From Pseudo-nitzschia pungens (taxonomy: Eukaryota > Bacillariophyta > Bacillariophyceae > Bacillariales > Bacillariaceae), in NCBI GenBank assembly GCA_037355855.1, contig CM074763.1, forward strand, positions 2,666,001 through 2,730,000: DNA of 64,000 bases, in the 5' to 3' direction. The translations under genes were made by a program, and so were the position numbers. Numbering within the stretch: the first letter of the stretch is position 1; every line of letters begins with the position of its first letter. Below, one piece after another: positions 55,126 to 64,000 of the stretch. Under the pieces are notes generated by a model. That model was not told the DNA's origin. It worked only from the letters and a program-made list of their open reading frames with translations, and did no database searches.

Positions 55126-56933
55126 ATGTCGTTTTCCGCCGCCGCACACCTGCTATTCCGGAACCCGTCCTCTGTGGTATTGAATTGCTCCTCCGCAGCC
55201 GCTGCATCCGCATCCGCATCTACCGCTTCCCGATCCCTGCCACACCGCGTTCGTTCTGTCTCCGGTGCCGCCTTTGCCTTCCGCAATCCCCGCAATTTCC
55301 ACGGAGCCGCGTTCGCACCGAGCCTTGCTTCCACTTCGACTCCTCGTCTTGGAACAACAACAACAACTACTACACTAAGAAATCCTTCTCAAACAACAAC
55401 ACGACGCGCCATGAGCAGCGACACCAACACCTTTGTGGCCTGGCGGGTCGAAGAGACCGACGACGGCGACTTTGTCGGCAGCGAACAAACCCTGCCGATT
55501 CCCGAGAGCGGGGGCGACGCCACCGTCCGGATAAAGGTCACCCACTCGTCCCTCAACTACAAGGACGCCCTCAGCGCCGCCGGAAACCCGGGGGTGACCC
55601 GCAGCTTTCCCCACACACCCGGCATCGACGCGGCCGGGACGTTGGTGGGGGGAGACGACGACGGGGCTTCCGTCTTGGTGACGGGATATGTACGTGTCGT
55701 GTCGAGAAAGCCCCAAAACAACAATCGGAAGAGTTTCTACATATATATATATATATGTTGCCGCCTGACGACAACGTGACTCACACATTGTGCTGTTTGG
55801 TTTGTTCCTTTGGGTTGTTGGGATTGGAATTGGAATTGGGATTGGGATTGGAACGGTGTGTGTGTGTGTTTTGTGGTTCGTGTTTTGCTTTCGAAACGTT
55901 GCGTTTCCCTTTCTTTCTCGCGCATTATTGTTTCTCTGTTCCAACAGGACCTCGGCATGAATACCGACGGCGGCTTTGGCGAATCCATCACGGTCCCCCG
56001 CGACTGGATCGTGACCCCCAACCCGTTCGGCGGCGAAGACGCGGCGCGGACCGCCATGGTCTACGGGACGGCCGGGCTGACGGCCGGTCTGTGCGTCCAG
56101 AAGCTCCTGACCGCCGGCGGCGCCAAGCCCTCGGACGGGGCCGTCCTGGTGACGGGAGCGACCGGCGGGGTCGGATCCGTCGCGGTCGAGCTGCTGGCCA
56201 AGCTGGGATTCGAGGTGGTGGCCCTCACCGGCAAGATCGAGACCGACGAGGCCTGGCTGAAGGACCTCGGGGCGAGCGAGGTGGTGGTGAGTGCCAAAAC
56301 GCAAAGCAAGCGCGGCGCAATGCCCGCAACGCAACGAAACAAAACAAAACGAAACGCTCCATGCACGGGGCAGGAACGATGGAATGGATTGGTTCCGATA
56401 GCTCACGCAACTTTCTCTCCTACACGCGCCGGTTTGTTCTTGTCGTTGTTGGGGTTCTCTTTCTTTTTTTTTTTCTTCTCTCTCTCTCTCTCTCTATCAT
56501 TCTCGCACACACCGTGCCACAGGGCCGAGACGCGTTGAAACCCAACGGGAGACCCCTCCTCCGACCATCCTACGCCCACGCCGTGGACACGGTCGGCGGA
56601 GAACCCCTGGCCCAGCTCCTCAAGACGATCCGGAACGGCGGGAGCGTCGCGGCCTGCGGCAACGCCGCGGGGCTGGGGGTGAAGACCACCGTCCTGCCCT
56701 TTATTCTGCGCGGCGTCAATCTGCTGGGAGTCGATTCGGTGGAGATTCCCCTGGACGAAAAGAAGGACGTCTGGAACAAGCTGTCGGGCGAGTGGAGCTG
56801 TCCCAAGGCCGAGGCCTGCGCCACGGAGATCGGACGGGATGCCCTGGACGGATGCCTCAAGAAGATGCTAAAGGGTAGGTCGCACGGAAGAACGATTTTG
56901 GTCCACGGGGCCACGGTCGACAGCAAGCTGTAA
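55126..56933 (+). CDS. AcuI/YhdH-type quinone oxidoreductase (acryloyl-CoA reductase-like), organelle leader
   Basis: Exons 55126..55689, 55948..56286 and 56523..56933 give 437 residues; both introns are phase 0, GT-AG. The Ala/Ser/Arg-rich leader of about 95 residues suggests mitochondrial or plastid import; an internal ATG (MSSDTN) could give a cytosolic form. The core is a zinc-independent medium-chain dehydrogenase/reductase: HSSLNYKDALSAAGNPGV, FPHTPGIDAAGTL, the NADPH-binding VLVTGATGGVGSVAVEL, and AHAVDTVGGEPLAQLLKTI with PFILRGVNLLGVDSV. These match the YhdH/AcuI subfamily. AcuI reduces acryloyl-CoA to propionyl-CoA with NADPH, a step in DMSP/acrylate breakdown. Whether this protein uses acryloyl-CoA is inferred only from subfamily. 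Coding sequence is very GC-rich. Confidence 0.88.
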
Positions 56934-57916
56934 GCCAACCCGCGAGAGAGTGCATTCGTAGTGGTAGTGGTAGTGGTAGTAGGCAGTGGTAGTAGCATCA
57001 TCATCGTCATTGTCATTTTTGTCCAGCATGCATGCACGCCATTCCAAACCGTGCATTGGAAAGCACCGTATGTGAAAGGGCTTTGGATTCATCCCGTGGA
57101 GCGATAGTTTTCGTTTTTGTGTCTATTGCACCTTGTCGCGTCGAGTGATAGGGGATGCCAAATGATCGATACGAGTTCATTAGCTAGCGACCAGCTAGTA
57201 CGAATTGTAAGGAATATTGAATATTGGCAGTATTTATTTATATCGGTCTTCTGGCATGGATTTGTCGAAAGGCACTAGAGGATACGGATTCTGTCACACC
57301 TGCAACGTATAGATGGTCGTAATCCCATGGAGTAAAACACTATTCCACAGTCGTCTGGAATGTAGGGAAACTATATTCTATTTAGTGACTGCATGTTGAG
57401 AGTGACTTTCTGAAGTATTGTTCATTCTATTATATCTTGGACTTCGTTTGATTCTGTGCGGGGACTTTCGAGTGACGCATTACACGGCTCTTCCTGATGA
57501 AGGGCCTTCTCGGACTTTTGAGGCTTAAGGCCTTCCTTTGGGTTTTGGCGATTCGAGTCCTCTCGATAGACCGACACAACACGGTCCTAGAATTCGATGG
57601 GTGACGCCGATGTTTTGATACGTCCGATAAGGTTACCGCACGGTAAACCTTACCGTACTCGTAATCATTACTCTGTGCATCGTTGCAGCGCTCGATTTCC
57701 TTTCGAAAAAAAATTCCTCGTGTGTGCGAGTGAGTGGATCGATGGTCGTCGCATCGATTGGTTTCGCCAATTCTTCCGGTACAATCCTTGGCATGTCTAC
57801 GGGTTGACAACTGCAATCAGACCGTTGAATCTAGGTCGCACTTGCGAGTGCGTGAAACGGAAGGAATGGCGGTGGGTCGGAGCAAAGCGGTCCGAACACC
57901 ACGATGCATCGTGTGT
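56934..57916. other. Convergent 3' spacer
   Basis: No gene seen. GTAGTGGTAGTGGTAGT repeat at 56957-56980 and GTAAGGTTACCGCACGGTAAACCTTACC near 57627-57655. It lies between the converging oxidoreductase and Dus genes. Confidence 0.5.
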
Positions 57917-59255
57917 TTAATAATCCCCGTCTTCGTCGCCACCGTCGGCACCAAACATGTTCCCGCCCGTGTAGCAGTCTCCGCATTCGTCAATGTCTTC
58001 GGCATCGTTGCGCTCTTTTTCGTTGTCGCGCTGGACCTTTGCGTCTCGGTGTCGCCGGTACCAAGACAACTTTTCGTCCTCGATGACGTGCTCCTCCTTG
58101 GCGTGCTTTTGGCGACACAATTCGGAGGCTGTCCTCCAGTTCGGAAATGGTCGCGTCCGCCACGATCTTCTTTCGGAATTCCATGTCGTCCTGCAGATCA
58201 CGGTGCAGGAATCGGTGTATGTGGATGCGGATGCACTTGAGACCGCTGCCCTGGCCTCCCTCGTTGGGGGGATACTCCTTGGCCAGCTCCATGAATTCCT
58301 CCGCCAGCTGGAGGCGCCCGATGGTGCGGTGTGGATTCTGGGGAACCTTGTAGAAAATGGGAGGATACTCCAAGAGGGACTCACTGGACATGACACCGTC
58401 GCAGTTGGTGACCTTCAGGCACTGCTCGACGTCGTCGTAGTGCTCGATGCTTCCGTTTGCAAAAATGGGAATCCGGTCCCCGTACAATTCCACCGCCTTG
58501 CGGATGGTCTCCCAGTCGGCGTGTCCGGTCATGTCCTGCTTCTGTTTTCGCGTCCGTCCGTGAATGGTGAGGAGGTGAACGCCGGCATCCACCAGCTTGC
58601 CGTAGAGCGCCAGCGATGCCGCGGGGGTGTCAAAGGGCTCGTACGAGGGATCGTTGAGTTTGTGGGGATTCGTTTCGGGGTCTGGCAGCAGGCGGACCTT
58701 GACGGACAGGGGGACCCTCAGATTGGCCACCAGGTGCTTGACGAGCCGGAGCAGTTTCTGTTCTTGCTCCAGCAAGAATGCACCGTAGTCACCCCGCCGG
58801 GCGATCCCCTGCGGACACCCGCAGTTGATGTCGATTCCGTCGACGTAGGGTTCGACCAATCGAGCGGCCCTGAGCATGTCGTCGGGATCGCTACCGCAGA
58901 GCTGGGCAATGAGAGGTCGATCGGCGGTCTCGAGCCACCTCCCGGTGAATTTTTCTCGGTAAGCCTTGGACGTGATGACGAGGCGCGAATGAATCATGGG
59001 TGTGTAGCACAGATTGGCACCGTACCTCCGGCAGAGCAGTCGAAAGGGGAGGTCCGAAGCATCGACCATGGGAGCCACCACCAGAGCTTTGTCTTGGCAG
59101 CGCGAGTTGGGGTTGGGATAACGTTTCAACAATTTCGAGATCCATTGCCGATCTACCGGAAGCGGAGCAACAGGTTGCGAAGAAGGATCTTCGTTGAAGG
59201 CGTCGTCATCAATCTTCTTTTCATCGGAAGTCGCTGTTGTCGTCGTCGTTGTCAT
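57917..59255 (-). CDS. tRNA-dihydrouridine synthase (Dus), with an apparent one-base frameshift near the 3' end
   Basis: A flavoenzyme reducing uridine to dihydrouridine in tRNA D-loops. From the ATG at 59255: VVAPMVDASDLPFRLLCRRYG (FMN-binding start), PLIAQLCGSDPDDML, GIDINCGCPQGIARRGDYG with the catalytic cysteine, LSVKVRLLP, LLTIHGRTRKQKQ, and PIFANGSIEHYDDVEQCL. This fits the eukaryotic Dus1-like group. As given, the frame runs on into an Arg-rich tail ending at 57990. One base fewer in the AATT at about 58119-58122 would instead give RLCRQKHAKEEHVIEDEK and an acidic tail ending at 57917, which looks more natural. So either the sequence has an insertion error, this allele is altered, or the shorter frame is real. 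Total about 445 residues. Confidence 0.85.
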
Positions 59256-60064
59256 GGTTGTGATTTTGTCGCCTGAAGATTTCGATTGTTTCCGAAAACT
59301 TTTAATTCGTTGTTTGTGGTTCAAAGGTACCGGTAGATGAATTACTGACTAGTCCACGACTACCGCTCATAAAATTCACTCCAAACCTATCTTTGTTGCC
59401 TACCGGCATTCGTATTATTATTGTTGATGTTGTCCGTAAGTTGGCTGATTTTTCATCTCTCCAACACGTTTCATTCCTTTCCCAATTCCCACCAACTTTC
59501 GTCGATGGATTGATGAAGAAAAGCTGGAAACCTTCCTTAGAAATACGAGTGGCGGTCTGACGACGTCTGTCTTTACAAGGTCTTTCCATCTGTCCCCACA
59601 ATCGATATTCTTATCCCTAATGTGTAGAAATACGGGAGTCACACGTATCTTGCAAAAAAGAAAGATGAAAAGGCGTGACACACGATTGCTAACAAAAACC
59701 GCGCGCTCATCGAGATTCTTCACAATACATTATACAGATACGTATATATATGATATAATTTTAACCGATACATCAATCACACTTTTGGTCGCATCGCTGA
59801 TATCTCGCAGATTCCGACTGCAAGTGTCCTTCAGAGATCTCAGATCGCCAATGGTCAGAAAATTGAAGCCGACGTCTTGATTTTCTATCCTTTGATGTGA
59901 CGGTATCGACGGGACTGACTCCTCCATTTTCTTGCACAGTCGAATTCTTCCGTCTCAGTGCTTCCTGTATAAAAGGTGAATTACGGTCGTTACAAAGCCT
60001 GGATCCTTTCGAAATATCGCCTTCTATTGAAACCTTCGTCAGTCATAAACTTGAATCGATACAG
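59256..60064. promoter_or_regulatory. Divergent promoter region between Dus and zinc-ribbon protein genes
   Basis: 809 bp, no gene. It separates two divergent genes. The frame upstream of 60065 is open from about 59897 but offers no better start. Confidence 0.45.
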
Positions 60065-63000
60065 ATGCCACCACTTTCATCACCGAGAATGGGAGAGGTG
60101 GACGCCCGTGAAATGGCCATCCATGAAGCCAAGCTCGAGCAGTTGCTGAGCGAGAAATTGATGCAGGGATATGTTCTCATGGAAGCATCCTGCCCAAAAT
60201 GTGCGACACCTCTGGTGAAGAACCATCAAATGATTCCAAAAACACTTCTGAATCCTTCGTCCGATGAGAACGATGCAAAAAAAGTAGATAAATGCGTGTT
60301 GGTGCCCCAGGAGTCCTTCGATCAACCCTTTCGACCAGTCGACGGAGTTCCGATGTGCGTTGCGTGCAATTCCCACGTGATTACACAAGAAACAGAGATT
60401 TCGATCTTGGAACAATGCGATTCCATGAAAGACAAGGGCTCGATCTACGTTGCGCTAGAGGAAAGCCGCAAGCGACCTGCGCGAGGAACCCGAAATCATC
60501 AACCTGGCGAATGTCGAGGATAAGCCAAACGATTTCCAAGACAACGACTTCAAGACAGAGCACCCAACGGTGAACTTGTCGTTTACCGTGGGAATCGACG
60601 CTTCCGTGGACTGCGAGGGAAATGACAACTTCGAAATGACGTTCAGCCCTAAAAATGACGACGAATCCAAATCGATGACGTTCAGCCCCCGAGAAGGAGA
60701 CGCAGCCAAGCCAATCGTCCTCGAGGAGGACGCACCCACACCAACTATCGGTGAGGGTGAAGGTAATGAAAGCAAACCAATAAACCTCGTGGAAGAAGAC
60801 GCGGAGGAATCATACGCTGCAAGGTAAGATACGACATTGACGATTGACAACCGAAAGGACGAGGGCACGTTCGTTGCCAAAAACTGACTCACTGTTTCCT
60901 GGTCCTTTCTACGTATCCTCAGACGCGAGATTGCAACCAAGGTTTTGGGTGCGAAGATGTTGCAAGGATATACCCTTCAAGAGAAAACTTGTGACGCATG
61001 TGGTATGCCAGTTATGAAATACAAAGGAAGGGTGGACTGTGTTGTATGCCCAGCTATGGAAAAGAAGGCCAAGAAGAAATTGCGCCAAAAGCAAAGAATG
61101 GAAGAAAAGCAAAGGATGGAAGAAGAAGAAAAGCAAAGGATGGAAGAAGAAAAAGAAGAAAAGCAAAGAATGGAAGAAGAAAAGGCACGTTTTGATACTG
61201 AAGTCGAAGAAACGGAACCACCACAACCACAGAGTGACATCCAGGAATTGCAAAACCAACGAGAACAACTGGAACACATTCAGACGGTTCGCAAAGAGAT
61301 CGAAGAAAAGGCGCTTCGTGAAGAAGAGGAGTCGATCAAGCGTGCCAAAGAACGACAACGAGCAATTGAAGAAGAAAAGGCTCGTATCTTGGCTCTGGAA
61401 AAACAAGAAGAAGAAAAGAGGGTTGCTGAAGAAGAAAAGAAACAAGCCGAACTCGCCCGAAAATTAGAGGAACGTGAACGTGAACGTCAACAAGCAGCAT
61501 TGGTTGAACAAGAAAAGGCAGAGTTGGCGAGATTGGAGGCTATTGCAAAAGAAGAAGAAGCAAAGCGCCGATTTTTGGAAAAACAGCGCAAAAAGGAGGA
61601 AGAGATAGCTGCACGTGAGGCACAAAAGAAAGCGATTCAAGAGTCTGAGACAAAGGCTTTGGCTGCAGAGTTGGAGCGTATCAAGGGACTGGACGAGAAG
61701 GCCCTCCTCAACGATAAAGCTTTGGCAATGAAGAGAGATTTGATGGTCGAGGAGTATCGAAAGCGAATGGCAGAAAAGGCCGCCTTGGATGCGGAAGTCG
61801 CTCGGCTCGAAGAAGAGCGCGTCAACGAGGAAATGGAAGCTCGAAGACGAAAAGATGAACAACGTGCAGAGACGGAAGAACGTATGATTGCAGCCCTTGA
61901 AGCCGATGCTGCGGTGAAAGCGCTCGCCGCAGAAGAAGCAATCCGTCGAGCTAAAGACGCTTTGGCAGATGTTCAAACTAGGAAGCAGAAAATTCTCGCC
62001 GAAACAATCGAGGCAGCGGAAAAGGAAGCAATCGCCGAGACAGAACAAACCATCAAGGCCGAGTGTGAAGACTACGTCGAGCCAGTAATCCTTCCGACGG
62101 AATCGGATATTGAGAACGAACGTTGGGAAACCCTCCGATTAGAAGGTCGTGCGATTATGACGAGACGAGTTCTTCAAGGATGGGAACTACTTCCTGAGTC
62201 GTGCAAGGGATCTGAATGCTTTTCCTCTCCTCTGGTTGGCCGTGGAGGGAAAAAGGAATGTTGTGTATGCGGAGGAACTGGTAGCGGAACCGATGGAGCT
62301 TACGCAAAAGGAGATGAAGATGATCAAGCTCTACCGACGTCAACATCCGAAACGGCGAAGGAGGAGAAGGCGAAGGCCGAGGGTGAGCTCGAGCCTGAGG
62401 TTAAGGCTGAAGTTTGCGGTAATGACTGTGACGGAGAAGAGGATTGGCTTACATCTGGACAAGATGAGGAATTCGAGAAGAAGCGTGCGATTTACAGCAA
62501 GGAAATTGGAAAGCGAATGCTCCTTGGTTGGATCCTCATTGACGCGTCCTGTCCCAAGTGCATCATGCCACTGATGATGGACGATCACGGAAATACAGAT
62601 CTTTGTGTTGTCTGTGGTGAAGTGAAGCCATTCGATGGATCTACTATTGCTACAAAGGATATGGCCGCTCTTGAAACTACTGATGTTGAAGAGATGGAGG
62701 AGATCGTTGAGGAATCAGTTGAAGATCCCGTTGAGGAACCCGTTGAGGAACCCGTTGAGGAACCCGTTGAGGAACCCGTTGAGGAACCCGTTGTTGCGGA
62801 AACTTCGGAGGCGGAAGAGCTCAAGACGCCAGTTGAAGCTGAAACCTCTGTGCCTGGTATCAAGCGGGTTGATAGTGATTTATGTTCTACAATCCAAAAG
62901 CAAGCTATGAAACAGCAAACGAAGAGAGAACCTGTTGTAGGCAGCGACCCTCCGGCACTCAAGACAGAGTCAAGTATTCTTGTGGAGAAAGTAAAAGAAA

Positions 63001-63785
63001 TTGCACCACAAAAAGAAGAGGAGAACGTCAACAAGAACGTGATTTCTCTCCCTACCAATGACTTCGCTGATTCTGCTGCCGCAATCCAACAAACTGTTCC
63101 AGACGAAGAACGGGATGATATCCAACCGGTGGACTTCTCAGTCGAAATGATTGCAAACATGTTCTTAAAGAGCCCGCATGGTTACAATTTCCAGAATGTG
63201 GGAAAATCTATGAACGTTGACGAAGTAAAGGAGCTTGTTGATGTTTTCCTTGTGACAAACGTCGACAGTGAAGTTTCGGATGACTTTAAGGTTTCTGTCG
63301 CCGAAAGAATCCTTGTTAAGATTACCACCATGGCTGTGAGCAAGAAAGTCATCACGCCTCTTCGCATCGATGCAAGCAGGAAGCCAGAAAGCCGATTTAG
63401 TTTCGAGGATGCGGAGACAAAATCAACGAGTAAAAACGGTAGACGACCCAAGCCTAGACCTGAGGACAACGTTAGAGGATTACCACCCAAATCTCCAGGT
63501 CCAAGGACAACACCTCGGGGTATGAGTCGTAAGAACACTATCATAGTAGGTGGTCCGATGAATGATATCCGCAGATCACGAAGCGATGATACCATGTCCG
63601 CTGTTAGTCGTGCAAGCAGCGTCGCATCTGATGCCCTGGAATCAATCTACGACAGAATCGAGGTCTGCAAACGAAAGCTCTTGGATCCCAACAACAGTCT
63701 TGATGAGCAAATTGCCACAGCTTCCCTTCTCGAAAGGTTGGCCCAAGCCGCTGTTGCAGTAAAAGAAATGGAAGACTTCGAGTAA
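60065..63785 (+). CDS. Coiled-coil protein with four p27/ZNRD2-type zinc ribbons, apparent one-base frameshift
   Basis: Model: 60065..60823 with one extra A near 60462-60464, a 99-nt GT-AG intron, then 60923..63785; about 1,206 residues if the extra base is removed. Four zinc ribbons of the Sjogren autoantigen p27 (ZNRD2) type are visible. The first pair is CPKC/CVAC (60190-60367, with a long loop); the second is CDAC/CVVC (60989-61049). The third is C-x4-C/CCVC (62199-62272); the fourth is CPKC/CVVC (62548-62615). Each follows a LxGWxLxxxxC-like helix-strand. Between ribbons 2 and 3 is a long Glu/Lys/Arg coiled coil (61060-62090). An EEPV repeat and a basic C-terminal tail follow. The known family members are small, single-ribbon proteins. 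The function here is unknown; scaffold or centromere-like roles would be speculation. Confidence 0.8.
62727..62795 (+). repeat. Coding 12-bp tandem repeat encoding EEPV
   Basis: About five perfect GTTGAGGAACCC units in the zinc-ribbon protein gene, giving an acidic Pro-Val-Glu-Glu stretch. Confidence 0.9.
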
Positions 63786-64000
63786 CGAAAAAAAAAGTAA
63801 GAAAACTGACTTCGTGTCCTGCGAAGTAGAGCCAAGGGATACTTAACTTATATGGTGTATATATGTTGTATGCATTCTTACCATCCATTTTGTTTCAAGG
63901 AAATACTCGGATGGTAAATAGATGAAAAGAATATTATTTTTTGCATTCAACGATGTTATGTACACGTAGTGAGTTCATAGAACATGAGCAAGACACTTGA
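63786..64000. other. 3' flank of the zinc-ribbon protein gene
   Basis: AT-rich downstream sequence up to the window end; no gene seen. Confidence 0.5.

Noticed and set aside
57993..59276. 427-codon open frame opposite the Dus gene
   Set aside because: Same antisense effect of GC-rich codons; the catalytic Dus motifs are on the minus strand.

Overview
The window is nuclear DNA of a diatom, most likely a raphid pennate. This is an inference from gene content: the proteins are eukaryotic, the genes carry short GT-AG introns, one protein looks like a thylakoid-lumen protein with a bipartite plus twin-arginine leader, and two enzymes have diatom-style secretory/plastid leaders ending in a phenylalanine motif. 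I do not assign a species. Gene-poor, AT-rich spacers full of ACTAGTAGT and GTAAGGTTAC-type words alternate with compact gene groups, and from about 49.9 to 59.3 kb the coding sequence becomes clearly GC-rich.

Left part (1-31 kb). A FANCJ/BRIP1-type DNA helicase, cut by the left edge, carries a PDZ domain inside its iron-sulfur region. Next comes a very long YAK1/DYRK-type kinase with a glutamine-rich repeat tail. A 5.2-kb gene-poor tract follows, holding a 182-bp palindrome and a 1.56-kb fold-back element with a G-run minisatellite. Then come a lumenal PsbQ-like candidate, an SR-like/MORN-repeat protein, a two-Rossmann flavoprotein, a secretory FKBP isomerase, a DHHC palmitoyltransferase and a multi-pass membrane protein.

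Middle (32.5-38.4 kb). A complete Ty3/gypsy-type LTR retrotransposon has apparently identical 177-bp LTRs and a 5-bp target duplication. Its Gag/Pol region is split into three ORFs that share one reading frame and are separated only by TGA stops, each followed at once by ATGGCC. This is the most unusual feature of the window.

Right part (39-64 kb). In order: organelle-targeted glycyl-tRNA synthetase, ribosomal protein uS11 (5-nt first exon), an insulysin-type M16 protease, a mitochondrial tandem-ACT protein, a secreted GH27 alpha-galactosidase, an organelle-targeted GNAT acetyltransferase, an AcuI/YhdH-type quinone oxidoreductase, a tRNA-dihydrouridine synthase, and a large coiled-coil protein with four p27/ZNRD2-type zinc ribbons. 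The last two each need a one-base correction to read through, which points to sequence errors or recent alleles.

The genes do not form a pathway cluster; this is ordinary eukaryotic gene order with divergent and convergent neighbours. Exon joins were worked out by eye from splice signals and frame arithmetic; no homology search was run.
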